Positions 52,858 through 62,259 of a stretch of 64,000 bases of DNA are shown one piece after another. The DNA is from Sulfitobacter sp. DFL-14. GTDB taxonomy: Bacteria; Pseudomonadota; Alphaproteobacteria; Rhodobacterales; Rhodobacteraceae. The notes beneath the pieces were generated by a model. The model ran no database searches, had not been told where the DNA came from, and worked only from the letters and a program-made list of their open reading frames with translations. Made by a program: the position numbers and the translations under genes. The stretch is taken from NCBI RefSeq assembly GCF_003335585.1, contig NZ_QBFD01000022.1, positions 62,001 to 126,000 of the forward strand, read 5' to 3'. How positions within the stretch are numbered: the stretch's first letter is position 1; every line of letters begins with the position of its first letter.

Positions 52858-54078
52858 TCAGGACATGATCCGCGCCAGCTGGGCACAGGCGCGGGCCGCA
52901 CGGCCGGTATCGCCCTCTTCGATGAAGCCCTGCAACCGCGTCAACGCAGCCCCCAGGCAGAGTGAATCGAACACATTGTCATCACCCGGCTCCCGGCGGC
53001 GCGCCTCAAAGAACAGCACTTCAATGTCCTCCGCCCCATAGCTGTATTTGTAAGCCTCGTTGCCATGGCTGAAATCATAGCAGCCGAACCCCTGTTCAAT
53101 CGCCCAGGCGATGGCGTGATAATGCAGCGCCGCCCCGACAAAAGGCTCCTCGGCAGATTGATCCCGGCCCACCAGGATGAAATGCACCATGCCCCGGCGC
53201 GGGTCCACCACATGTCCCAGCCCGCCCAGCGGCCTGTCCCCCTGCCACAGCAGCGGCAGGAACAGGTTGCCGGTGCGCGCGGCGGCTGTCAGCATCCTGC
53301 GGTATTGCGCCACGATCCCGGCGGTCTGGCGGCCCTTCTTCTCGCCCCATGTGTCGGCCCAGAAGCCCATCAGACAATCCAGATCCGCCTCCAGCGTCTC
53401 TTCGGTGGCATGGGTGATCCGGTAGGTCTCCGTCTCCAGGTGTTTGCGCCGGAACCGGTTGTATTGCTGGCGCTTGTTCCGGCTGATCCGGGTGCCAAGA
53501 TAGGTGTCAAAATCAGCCGGCAGCGCCACCTGCGGGCATTTCAGATTGTCCGTCTCGCCCCGGTTGATCATATAGGGCAGATAGCGCACAGCGATCCCTG
53601 CCGCCTCCAGCGCATCGGTAAAGATGCGGCAGCGCTCCTGCTGCGCGACATAGCGCATCGACAGCGAGATCCAGGGCATCGCGACCAGATGGCGCGCCGC
53701 GGCCTCCAGCCCCGCCTGCGCGCATTCGGGCGCGCAGAGAAATCCGGTATATTCGCTCCACAGCAGACGGCCCCCCGCCTGCAACTGGGTCTGGAACTCC
53801 TGTCGGCTGCCGCTCCAATGCACCCGGTATTTCAACGGCACAAGACAGACCACAGCGCCGCCACCGTCGCGGACCACCAGAACGCTCCAGCGATACAACT
53901 GATCGGCAAAGGCCTCGCGCAGCCAATCCCAGGACAGGAATACCGTGCCTTCCGGGTCGCGCTGCTCCAGCGCCTGCCAGTCCTCTTTCAGGGCCGCGAA
54001 CCCCGCCTGGGTGTCGACAACTTCGACCCGCAGGTCAGCCCCCTGCGCCGTGCCTGCCGTGACGATATCATGCTTCAT
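52858..54078 (-). CDS. FemAB-like GNAT acetyltransferase (Acetyltransf_6)
   Basis: A 406-aa protein. The first part (residues about 35-60, EDWQALEQRDPEGTVFLSWDW) and the second half (VGAALHYHAIAWAIEQGFGCYDFSHGNEAYK with KYSYGAED) match the acetyltransferases of the FemAB/BioF2-like group that act in exopolysaccharide or cell-envelope modification. I chose ATG 54078 (MKHDIVTAG); the frame is open to 54243 but that extension is Cys-rich and unlike the family. With the acidic repeat gene it separates rplY from pth. Its transcript is convergent with rplY. Confidence 0.8.
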   Translation of the reverse strand: MKHDIVTAGTAQGADLRVEVVDTQAGFAALKEDWQALEQRDPEGTVFLSWDWLREAFADQLYRWSVLVVRDGGGAVVCLVPLKYRVHWSGSRQEFQTQLQAGGRLLWSEYTGFLCAPECAQAGLEAAARHLVAMPWISLSMRYVAQQERCRIFTDALEAAGIAVRYLPYMINRGETDNLKCPQVALPADFDTYLGTRISRNKRQQYNRFRRKHLETETYRITHATEETLEADLDCLMGFWADTWGEKKGRQTAGIVAQYRRMLTAAARTGNLFLPLLWQGDRPLGGLGHVVDPRRGMVHFILVGRDQSAEEPFVGAALHYHAIAWAIEQGFGCYDFSHGNEAYKYSYGAEDIEVLFFEARRREPGDDNVFDSLCLGAALTRLQGFIEEGDTGRAARACAQLARIMS

Positions 54079-54321
54079 CAGATCAACTGCCCTGTTGCTT
54101 CCGCGGTCCCGCCTGTCGGAGCTTTCCGCGCAGGCGCATCCTGCCGTGCAAATCTGGCGGCAATGGGCGCAGAATAAGAAAAATCCTGGCCACAAAACGC
54201 CGCCCGGGTTCCGGCGCCCGATATCCGGCCAGACAGCCAGCAAAGGGGCGTCTGTCCATTTTAACGAAGTCTATGTTACTATAATCCTTGATGATTCGCG
54301 GGTTTCGATAGGGAGCATACA
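54079..54321. other. Divergent intergenic region, possible promoters
   Basis: About 240 bases between the acetyltransferase and the acidic repeat protein. AT-rich DNA at 54258-54300 (CTATGTTACTATAATCCTTG) probably carries the promoter of the repeat protein gene, with AGGGAGC 6 bases before its ATG. Confidence 0.4.
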
Positions 54322-55824
54322 ATGGGTTCAATTGCCTTGCTGGCCTTGCTGTCCGGTTTGCTGCTCACCGCCACGTTGAATTCGGACGACGACGACACGC
54401 CCATCGACACCCCCGAAGAACCGGAAACCCCGGTCGATCCCGATGATCCGGATACGCCCGTCGACCCCGAAGAACCGGAATTGCCACCCGATACCGGCGC
54501 AACCTTCGACGCCACCGAACAGGGCGTGCAGATCGAACTGGGCGAGGATGAGACCGGCTCGCTGGCCGTCATCTACTATACCGACGACGAAGACACCGGG
54601 AACCCCGACGATTATCTGCAGGTTGACGAGGCGCGGTTCTACCTTGTCCCCGAGGGCGTGGACTGGTCATCGGCAAGCTGGGAAACCCAATCCGACATCC
54701 CCGGGGGGGACAGTTACGACGGACCGCCGAGTGGGTACGAACTGGCAGATTTCGAAGAGGAAAACGGCCTCGAACTGCTGGGTGTGGTCGACCTGCTCGG
54801 GGTCCCTCATGTCAGCGATGACCCCTCCGACCGCATCGGAGAGATCTCGGCCAATGCGCCTGTTGCCGGATATTATCTGCAGGCCAATACCGACGGCGAC
54901 GAACTGGTCAGCTTCCTGCCGCAGGATTACGTGGTCACCCGCGAAGGTGTGCCGGAACTGCCGGTTTTTGAAGATACAACCGGGACGGAAGGAACCGACT
55001 GGCTCTCTGCCGATGCCGATGGCATCACCGTCGATGGCGCGGATGGTGACGACATTCTTGAAACAGACAATGACGATGTGACCCTGATCGGCGGGCTGGG
55101 CGATGACACCATAGAGGCACGGGGCGACGATGCCATCATTCATGGCGGAGAAGGCAACGATGTGGTTCAGGCCAATTCTGCCACGGTCGAGGGCGGCGCG
55201 GGTGACGATTCTCTCACGATTGTCGGCGGTACGGCCAACGGCGGCGACGGCAACGACCAGCTGAACGGCTACGGCGAAGGACCAAACCTGCTGCTGGGTG
55301 AAGCTGGCAACGACCGCCTTTACATCAGCGGCATCGGGTCAGAGGCCCATGGCGGCGCGGGCGACGACTTTGTCGCCGTGAACAACGGCGCGACCGGCCA
55401 TGGCGGGGCCGACAACGATACATTGCAGGTGGAGGCGGGCGGCAGGGCCTTTGGCGATGACGGCGACGACCTCTTTACCGTGTGGAACCAGTTCCGCGAC
55501 AGCGACGGCGCGGCAGTCATCACCGGTGGCGCCGGGGCCGATACCATCGACGCCCGCGTCTGGAATGCCGGTGGCGGAGAGGCTGATGATTTCTACCTGC
55601 GCATGACCGATTTCGACCCGGCAGAAGATGTGCTTCAGGTCGGCACCTTCCAGACCGGCAACGCGGTGGATGCGGTCGAACTGATCGAAGCGCCCGATGG
55701 CAGCCATACCGACGTGCGGATCACCTTCACGCCACGCAGCGGCGGGTCGGTGCCCGGCATCGCCGTGATCCGGCTTGAAGGGACCACCGGCATGACGGCG
55801 GATCAGGTCATCATCACCAGCTGA
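54322..55824 (+). CDS. Acidic secreted protein with degenerate RTX-type calcium-binding repeats
   Basis: A 500-aa strongly acidic protein. The start MGSIALLALLSGLLLTATLN is a hydrophobic segment, then a Pro/Asp/Glu-rich linker (repeats of the form TPVDPDDPD, residues about 30-60), a folded part, and from about residue 235 a run of nonapeptide-like repeats: GGLGDDTIEARGDDAII, GGEGNDVV, GGAGDDSL, GGDGNDQLNG and GGAGADTI. These match the GGxGxDxUx calcium-binding consensus of RTX proteins, though several are irregular. It has no known catalytic motif. RTX proteins leave by type I secretion, but no such transporter is here. It sits between rplY and pth with a divergent acetyltransferase. Confidence 0.8.
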   Translation: MGSIALLALLSGLLLTATLNSDDDDTPIDTPEEPETPVDPDDPDTPVDPEEPELPPDTGATFDATEQGVQIELGEDETGSLAVIYYTDDEDTGNPDDYLQVDEARFYLVPEGVDWSSASWETQSDIPGGDSYDGPPSGYELADFEEENGLELLGVVDLLGVPHVSDDPSDRIGEISANAPVAGYYLQANTDGDELVSFLPQDYVVTREGVPELPVFEDTTGTEGTDWLSADADGITVDGADGDDILETDNDDVTLIGGLGDDTIEARGDDAIIHGGEGNDVVQANSATVEGGAGDDSLTIVGGTANGGDGNDQLNGYGEGPNLLLGEAGNDRLYISGIGSEAHGGAGDDFVAVNNGATGHGGADNDTLQVEAGGRAFGDDGDDLFTVWNQFRDSDGAAVITGGAGADTIDARVWNAGGGEADDFYLRMTDFDPAEDVLQVGTFQTGNAVDAVELIEAPDGSHTDVRITFTPRSGGSVPGIAVIRLEGTTGMTADQVIITS

Positions 55825-55980
55825 TCCAGGCAGGGTTTTTCACCCTTTTGCCAGCGATTATCCCCACACACCTGCCGCCCCGTAGGCGCAGCGCCAGGCG
55901 CAGGCCGGTCGGTTGCCGTTGCGCGTTCCACTTCCAACCCGCCTTTGATAAGCTGCACCGGAACCACGCAGGAGACACGC

Positions 55981-56685
55981 ATGAAACTTATCGTCGGCCT
56001 CGGCAATCCCGGTGCCAAATACGCCCGGAACCGTCACAACATCGGCTTCATGGCGCTGGACCGGATCGCCGCCGACCACGGGTTTCCCGCCTGGAAGGGC
56101 AAGCACCAGGGCGCCATCAGCGAAGGCCGGTTCGGCAGCCTGCGCGCCGTGCTGCTCAAGCCCGAGACCTTCATGAACAACTCCGGCCAGTCGGTGCAGG
56201 CAGCGGCCAAGTTCTACAAGATCGAACCGCAGGATATCATTGTTCTGCATGATGAAATCGACCTCGCCCCCGGCAAGGTGAAATGCAAGTCAGGGGGCGG
56301 TCACGCGGGCCACAACGGTCTGCGCTCGCTGCATCAGCACATCGGGCCGGAGTACCACCGCGTCCGGCTCGGGGTCGGTCATCCGGGCCACAAGGACGCT
56401 GTGCCGGGCTATGTCCTGCGCGATTTTCCCAAGGCGGATGAGGATTGGCTCGACGATGTCCTGCGCGGCATCAGCGACGGCGCTGCGGAACTGGCCGCCT
56501 GGGACACGGCAAAGTTCCTGAACACGGTGGCAATGCGGGTCAGCCCCGCGCGCTCCGGCACCGGCAGCAAGGGGCCGCAGGGCACCAAACCTGCACCTGA
56601 GCCGACACCTGAATCCGCCCCGGCAGATGAACCGCAGACCGCGCAGAAATCGCCGCTGCAAAAACTGATGGAACGCTTTCGATGA
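55981..56685 (+). CDS. pth: Peptidyl-tRNA hydrolase
   Basis: A 234-aa enzyme that frees tRNA from dropped-off peptidyl-tRNA. The start is MKLIVGLGNPGAKYARNRHN with catalytic His19, followed by KPETFMNNSGQSV (conserved Asn), HDEIDLAPGKVK (Asp) and GGGHAGHNGLRSLHQHIG. The C-terminal about 45 residues (GSKGPQGTKPAPEP... region) form a low-complexity tail beyond the usual length. ATG 55981 has AGGAGACAC 6 bases before it. The stop overlaps the DUF2332 start as ATGA. Confidence 0.95.
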   Translation: MKLIVGLGNPGAKYARNRHNIGFMALDRIAADHGFPAWKGKHQGAISEGRFGSLRAVLLKPETFMNNSGQSVQAAAKFYKIEPQDIIVLHDEIDLAPGKVKCKSGGGHAGHNGLRSLHQHIGPEYHRVRLGVGHPGHKDAVPGYVLRDFPKADEDWLDDVLRGISDGAAELAAWDTAKFLNTVAMRVSPARSGTGSKGPQGTKPAPEPTPESAPADEPQTAQKSPLQKLMERFR

Positions 56686-57719
56686 ACCTGCAGGACGCCT
56701 TTGAATATCAAGCCGATACCTGCAGCCGCATGGGCTCCCCCTTCATGGGGAAACTGCTGACCATCCTGGCGGAAAACTGGCCTGCGGACAGCGCATTGGG
56801 CCGCAAGTTTGCGGGCTTTGACGGCGACATAGGTCCGGCAGGCCATTCGCTGCCCCTGCGCATCGCGGGCGGGTTGCACGCGCTGGTGCTGAACCGTGCT
56901 GCCCCCGATCTGGCAGCACTCTATCCGCCCCATGCCGCCAGCGACGCGGCACTGCGCGAAGCCGTGCTGACGGCCTTGTCCAGACATGAGACCTTCCTGC
57001 TCGACTGGACCGACAGCGCACCGCAAACCAACGAGGTCCGCCGCTCCGCCGCCCTGATCGCAGGCGCGCATGTGGCCCTGCAGCATTTCGACCTGCCCAT
57101 TCACCTCAGCGAGCTGGGGGCCAGCGGCGGTCTGAACCTGATGTGGGATCATTTCGCCCTTGAAATCGACGGCACACGTTTCGGTGCGCAGACCCCGGTG
57201 CTGACCCTCACGCCGGAATGGACGGGGCCGCTGCCCCCGGCTGCCCGGCCCCTTGTCGCATCCCGCGCGGGCGTTGATCTGAATCCGCTGGGTCCCGGCC
57301 GCAGCGAAGATCTTTTGCGCCTGACTGCCTATCTCTGGGCCGACCAGCCCGAACGTCTGGTGCTGACGCGTGCTGCGGCTTCCGTGGCGACGACCCCGGT
57401 GGCCAAGGGCGACGCGATCGACTGGCTGGCCCGACGCCTGCCAAGCGCCCCGCAGGGCCGTCTGCACCTGATCCAGCATACCGTCGCCTGGCAGTATTTC
57501 CCGGAACCCGTCCGCGACCGGGGCCGCGCGATGATCGAGGCCGCAGGTGCCCAAGCCACGGCCAACCGCCCGCTGGCCTGGTTGTCAATGGAAAGCGACG
57601 GCGACACCACCGGCAAGATCGGGGCCGCCCTGACCCTGCGGCTCTGGCCCGGTGACTTCACCCTGGACCTGGGGCGCGCCGATTTCCATGGCCGCTGGAT
57701 CAAATGGACCCATGGTTGA
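56682..57719 (+). CDS. DUF2332 family protein
   Basis: A 345-aa cytoplasmic protein starting MNLQDAFEYQADTCSRMGSP, coupled to pth by ATGA. Family features are AFEYQADTCSRMGSPF, the LSELGASGGLNLMWDHF motif (about residues 145-160), SRAGVDLNPL, and WLSMESDG near the C-terminus. The function of DUF2332 is unknown; the LGASGGLNL stretch has been likened to methyltransferase-like folds, but I cannot confirm SAM binding. It belongs to a run of rightward genes from pth to 60573. Confidence 0.85.
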   Translation: MNLQDAFEYQADTCSRMGSPFMGKLLTILAENWPADSALGRKFAGFDGDIGPAGHSLPLRIAGGLHALVLNRAAPDLAALYPPHAASDAALREAVLTALSRHETFLLDWTDSAPQTNEVRRSAALIAGAHVALQHFDLPIHLSELGASGGLNLMWDHFALEIDGTRFGAQTPVLTLTPEWTGPLPPAARPLVASRAGVDLNPLGPGRSEDLLRLTAYLWADQPERLVLTRAAASVATTPVAKGDAIDWLARRLPSAPQGRLHLIQHTVAWQYFPEPVRDRGRAMIEAAGAQATANRPLAWLSMESDGDTTGKIGAALTLRLWPGDFTLDLGRADFHGRWIKWTHG

Positions 57720-57788
57720 AATTGCGCCTGACGCTGGTGCCGGACGCGGCCCTGTGATTGGATACCCGCAAACAAAGGGAACCACCCC

Positions 57789-58943
57789 ATGCGCAGATTT
57801 CTGAAATGGACCTTCCGCGGCCTTTTGCTGCTGGGCATTGTGATCCTCGCGGTCGGCCTCTGGAAACGCGAGGAGATTAGCCGGCTGTTCGCCGTCAACT
57901 CCCTGTTTTCCGAGGAAAAGATCGTCAACAACTTCAGCCATATGGATCAGGCCTTCTTGACCGTGGAGGTGCCGCGGGGGAATGGCCCGACCAGCCCGCT
58001 GCCCTATGGCCCTGACAAGGCGCTGCCCGAAGGCGTCGAAGCCTGGACAGAGGAACGCAGCCTGACCTCGCTGCTGGTGCTCAAGGACGGCCAGATCGTG
58101 CATGAAAGCTATTACAAGGGAACCGGCGCAGAAGACCGCCGGATCAGCTGGTCGGTGGCCAAAAGCTATCTTTCCGCGCTGGTCGGGGTCCTGCTGGCAG
58201 AGGGCGCGATTGACTCCATCGACGATCCGGTAACCAAATACGCCCCACAGCTGGTCGGCGGGGCCTATGACGGCGCCACCCTGCGGCAGGTGCTGAACAT
58301 GGCCAGCGGCGTGACCTTTGACGAGGATTACCTGGATTTCAATTCGGACATCAACCGCATGGGCCGCGTGCTGGCCCTGGGCGGCAGGATGGATGACTTC
58401 GCCGCCGGTCTGACAGAGACATTCGCCCCGCCCGGAGAGACCTGGCAATATGTCTCCATCGACACCCATGTGGTGGGAATGGTGGTGCGCGGCGCGACCA
58501 ACCGCACAGTGGCCGACCTGCTCAGCGAAAAGATCATCCAGCCGCTGGGGCTGGAATACGCCCCCTATTACGTGAGTGACGGTGTCGGCACCGCCTTTGT
58601 GCTGGGCGGGCTGAACATCACCACAAGGGATTATGCCCGCTTTGGCCAGATGTTCGCCCAGCGCGGCACATGGCAGGGCCGACAGGTGGTGCCCGCCGAC
58701 TGGGTCGACGCCTCGACCAGGGCCAGCGCGCCGGGTGGGGCGGGCTACGGCTATCAATGGTGGATACCTGATGGATCAGCCCCCGGCGAATACATGGCCC
58801 GCGGCGTCTACGGGCAATATATCTACATCGACACCGCGCGGCAGGTTGTCATCGTCACCACCGCCGCAGACCGCCAGTTCCGCGAACCGGGGGCAAACCA
58901 GCAGAATGTGGACATGTTCCGCGCCATCGCCCAGGAGATGTGA
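57789..58943 (+). CDS. Serine hydrolase, class C beta-lactamase-like
   Basis: A 384-aa protein with an N-terminal membrane helix (residues about 8-26, WTFRGLLLLGIVILAVGLW) that should place it in the periplasm. The catalytic SxxK is in ISWSVAKSYLSALVG (Ser122, Lys125), and the Tyr element is WQYVSIDTHVVGMVV. The C-terminal region GYGYQWWIPDG, with ARGVYGQYIYIDTARQ, matches 6-aminohexanoate hydrolase- and esterase-type members. A true beta-lactamase role is unlikely from context. ATG 57789 has AAAGGGAACC upstream. Confidence 0.87.
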   Translation: MRRFLKWTFRGLLLLGIVILAVGLWKREEISRLFAVNSLFSEEKIVNNFSHMDQAFLTVEVPRGNGPTSPLPYGPDKALPEGVEAWTEERSLTSLLVLKDGQIVHESYYKGTGAEDRRISWSVAKSYLSALVGVLLAEGAIDSIDDPVTKYAPQLVGGAYDGATLRQVLNMASGVTFDEDYLDFNSDINRMGRVLALGGRMDDFAAGLTETFAPPGETWQYVSIDTHVVGMVVRGATNRTVADLLSEKIIQPLGLEYAPYYVSDGVGTAFVLGGLNITTRDYARFGQMFAQRGTWQGRQVVPADWVDASTRASAPGGAGYGYQWWIPDGSAPGEYMARGVYGQYIYIDTARQVVIVTTAADRQFREPGANQQNVDMFRAIAQEM

Positions 58944-58949
58944 AGCCAG

Positions 58950-59327
58950 ATGGAACCAGAAGACAGCATCAACGTGACGGGCGGACCCCTGGCCATTTGC
59001 GGCACCGACCCGGTGACCGGCTTTTTCCGCGACGGCCAGTGCAACACCTGTGCCGCCGATCAGGGCAGCCACACGGTCTGTGCCATGATGACCGCCGAAT
59101 TTCTCGCCTATTCCAAATACGTCGGCAACGACCTGAGCACGCCCCGCCCCGAATACGGCTTTGCCGGGCTCAAACCCGGTGACCCCTGGTGCCTCTGCGC
59201 GGGCCGTTTCATGCAGGCCGCCGACGAAGGCTGCGCGCCGCAGGTCCACCTTGCCGCAACCCACCGCCGCGCGCTGGATATCGTGCCGCTGGAGGTGTTG
59301 CGCGCCCATGCCACCGAGACTGACTGA
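58950..59327 (+). CDS. DUF2237 family protein
   Basis: A 125-aa protein with many Cys residues: GGPLAICGTDPVTGFFRDG, CNTCAADQGSHTVCAMMTAEF, and DPWCLCAGRFMQAADEG. The whole length fits DUF2237, whose members are small and often sit near housekeeping genes; function unknown. It begins only 6 bases after the beta-lactamase-like stop. The Cys pattern might bind metal. Confidence 0.85.
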   Translation: MEPEDSINVTGGPLAICGTDPVTGFFRDGQCNTCAADQGSHTVCAMMTAEFLAYSKYVGNDLSTPRPEYGFAGLKPGDPWCLCAGRFMQAADEGCAPQVHLAATHRRALDIVPLEVLRAHATETD

Positions 59328-59338
59328 GGAGACCGCCG

Positions 59339-59992
59339 ATGTTCGGCAATGACAAGCCCATCTGGCAATTCAACGGCCCCTGGGGCATCCCGGTACAGAT
59401 CGGCGGCACCATCATCATCCTGCCGCTGATCTTCGTCTCCTTCAGCGGCGGTGCGATCCTTTATGACCTGATCTTTGTCGGGATGCTGATCGGCTCGATC
59501 CTGCTGCACGAACTGGGCCACGCCTGGGGCTGCCGGGTGCAGGGCGTGCCGGTGCGGCGCATCATGATCCACGGCGGCGGCGGGTTCTGCGAACGATCCC
59601 GCTCTGCCAGTTTCCGCGAGCAGGAGCTGATCGTGGCGATGGGACCCATCGTCAATCTGGTGATCTGGGCCGTGGCCTCGCTCATCGCGCCCTATTTCGC
59701 CTATGGGCTGGCCGCCTGGGCGATCTACTGGCTGGCGGTGATGAACCTGTTCCTGGCCCTGTTCAACCTGATGCCGGTACATCCGCTCGACGGCGGCAAG
59801 CTGTTCCAGCTTGTCCTGCTCCGCTTCCTGCCCGCCGCTACCGCCACAAGGATATCGGGTGCCGTCGGGCTGGTGATTGCCCTGCTCTGGCTGCCGGGGA
59901 TGATCTGGCTCTATTTCAACGTCGGGCTGGTGCTGTTCTTCTTCCCGCCGATCCGGCACCACCTCGACATGTTCAGGGTCAGACAATCATGA
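59339..59992 (+). CDS. Site-2 protease family metalloprotease
   Basis: A 217-aa intramembrane protease-like protein. The HExxH is in LLHELGHAWG (His57, Glu58, His61) inside the second membrane helix, and the third ligand is expected at Asp151 (MPVHPLDGGK). About five membrane helices are predicted. It resembles the compact rhomboid-neighbour type (SpoIVFB-like) without CBS domains. Such enzymes cut anti-sigma factors or signal-peptide remnants. The stop overlaps the next start as ATGA. Confidence 0.88.
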   Translation: MFGNDKPIWQFNGPWGIPVQIGGTIIILPLIFVSFSGGAILYDLIFVGMLIGSILLHELGHAWGCRVQGVPVRRIMIHGGGGFCERSRSASFREQELIVAMGPIVNLVIWAVASLIAPYFAYGLAAWAIYWLAVMNLFLALFNLMPVHPLDGGKLFQLVLLRFLPAATATRISGAVGLVIALLWLPGMIWLYFNVGLVLFFFPPIRHHLDMFRVRQS

Positions 59993-60573
59993 GGCGTCTC
60001 GCCGCTCTTCTGGCGCTGCTGGTCTGCAGCGGCGCGGCTTTTGCACAAGGCGATCTGCGGCCCGGCGATGCCGCGCGGCTCGACCGCTTCGATGCCTCGG
60101 CCGGCAGCGCCCTGTTGCAGGCGCTCTCAGGCGGCGCGCCAGAGGATGTGGCGGCCCTGACCAAAGCATTGTCAGGCACGGCGCAAGTGGCCTTCGATGA
60201 AACCCTGGCAGGTGACTGGTCCTGCCGGACCATGAAACTGGGCGGGCTGTCGCCACTGCTGGTCTATACCGATTTCAAATGCCGCTTCACCCTCCGCCCG
60301 GACGGCAGCTTCGGTTTCGAGAAACTGACAGGCTCGCAACGCACCCGCGGCACGATCACCTTCCGCGAGGGGCGGGCGATCTATGCAGGCGTCGGCTATA
60401 TCGCTGACGAAGACCCCGCCGATTACGCCGACCTGCCCGCCGATTTCACCTCCGACGGGCGCGTGCAGACCAATGTCGCGGTCTTCGAACGCGTCAGCCC
60501 CACCCGCGCAAGGCTGATGTTCCCCGCCCCCGCGGTGGAAAGTGACTTCGACATCCTCGAACTGACCAGATAG
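59989..60573 (+). CDS. Small exported protein, unknown function
   Basis: A 194-aa protein with a clear signal peptide (MRRLAALLALLVCSGAAFAQ, cleavage after AFA). The mature part is mixed, with a segment GDWSCRTMKLGGLSPLLVYT and TPRSGxF-like region (FTLRPDGSFGFEKLTGSQRT) that suggests a beta-rich, lipocalin-like or DUF4893-type fold; I cannot name the family firmly. It is coupled to the site-2 protease gene by ATGA and so may be its substrate or partner in the periplasm. Confidence 0.78.
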   Translation: MRRLAALLALLVCSGAAFAQGDLRPGDAARLDRFDASAGSALLQALSGGAPEDVAALTKALSGTAQVAFDETLAGDWSCRTMKLGGLSPLLVYTDFKCRFTLRPDGSFGFEKLTGSQRTRGTITFREGRAIYAGVGYIADEDPADYADLPADFTSDGRVQTNVAVFERVSPTRARLMFPAPAVESDFDILELTR

Positions 60574-60577
60574 TCTC

Positions 60578-60597
60578 TTTTTGGCCAAAAATATCCC
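60578..60597 (+). other. Recurrent TTTTTGGC...AATATCCC motif, copy 3
   Basis: TTTTTGGCCAAAAATATCCC, 5 bases after the stop of the small exported protein. The inner TTTTTGGCCAAAAA is itself a palindrome. It precedes a paired palindrome module that runs into the end of trpB. Confidence 0.55.
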
Positions 60598-60603
60598 GAG
60601 AGC

Positions 60604-60630
60604 GCGAGAGCAGAGCTCTCGCATTCGCGT

Positions 60631-60640
<10 letters not shown>
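60604..60640. repeat. Paired palindrome module D, overlapping the end of trpB
   Basis: GCGAGAGC / GCTCTCGC arms with a 3-base loop (60604-60622), directly followed by ATTCGCGT / ACGCGAAT arms with a 2-base loop (60623-60640). The trpB stop codon (60631-60633) lies inside the second dyad. Confidence 0.75.
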
Positions 60641-61863
<1,223 letters not shown>

Positions 61864-61921
61864 GGGATGCTCCTGCGTCTGCGCGCAGCAGATGTAGCGC
61901 AGCGGCGCGGCGGGCGGAACC

Positions 61922-61966
61922 CCAAGACTTTTGCAAAAGTCTTGGCCATTTCCCTGCAGGGAAATG
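61922..61966. repeat. Paired palindrome module C, upstream of trpB
   Basis: A perfect 24-bp palindrome with half-site CCAAGACTTTTG (61922-61945), one base, then a perfect 20-bp palindrome with half-site CATTTCCCTG (61947-61966). It lies between trpB and the 76-aa gene. Confidence 0.85.
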
Positions 61967-61968
61967 CC

Positions 61969-62199
61969 TCACTCGATCAGATGCAGAGGCTCACGATTGC
62001 AAAAGACGACATAGTCTTTCCCGTTGCGCACCGCACGAAAGCCGCGCCTGCGTATTTCATCCTCGAAGCGTGTACAGCCGGCGATCCGCACCACATCCCG
62101 CGCCGACCGGCGCACGACCCCGCCCCGCTGCGCCGCCTTGGAGGCGAACAGCTGGCCCAGCCAGCGATCTGGCGTCATATGCGGCGGCATGAAGGACAT
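61969..62199 (-). CDS. Small basic protein upstream of trpB, unknown function
   Basis: A 76-aa basic protein (MSFMPPHMTPDRWLGQLFAS, then KAAQRGGVVRRSARDVVRIA, ending FCNREPLHLIE). ATG 62199 has AGGT 7 bases before it; starts at 62220 and 62190 are possible. Small proteins of this type upstream of trpB in this group are sometimes called phosphoribosylanthranilate isomerase by position, but it is far too short to be TrpF. It might bind nucleic acid. Its downstream end touches the palindrome module at 61922. Confidence 0.65.
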   Translation of the reverse strand: MSFMPPHMTPDRWLGQLFASKAAQRGGVVRRSARDVVRIAGCTRFEDEIRRRGFRAVRNGKDYVVFCNREPLHLIE

Positions 62200-62259
62200 G
62201 CCCACAACCTGCCAAGACATGCTTGCCAAAGGGTTAACCGGCCCCGGACCCTGAAACCG

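Noticed and set aside
57789..58943. Antibiotic-resistance beta-lactamase
   Set aside because: Only the general serine hydrolase motifs are present, with a Tyr element unlike AmpC; the neighbours are housekeeping genes.
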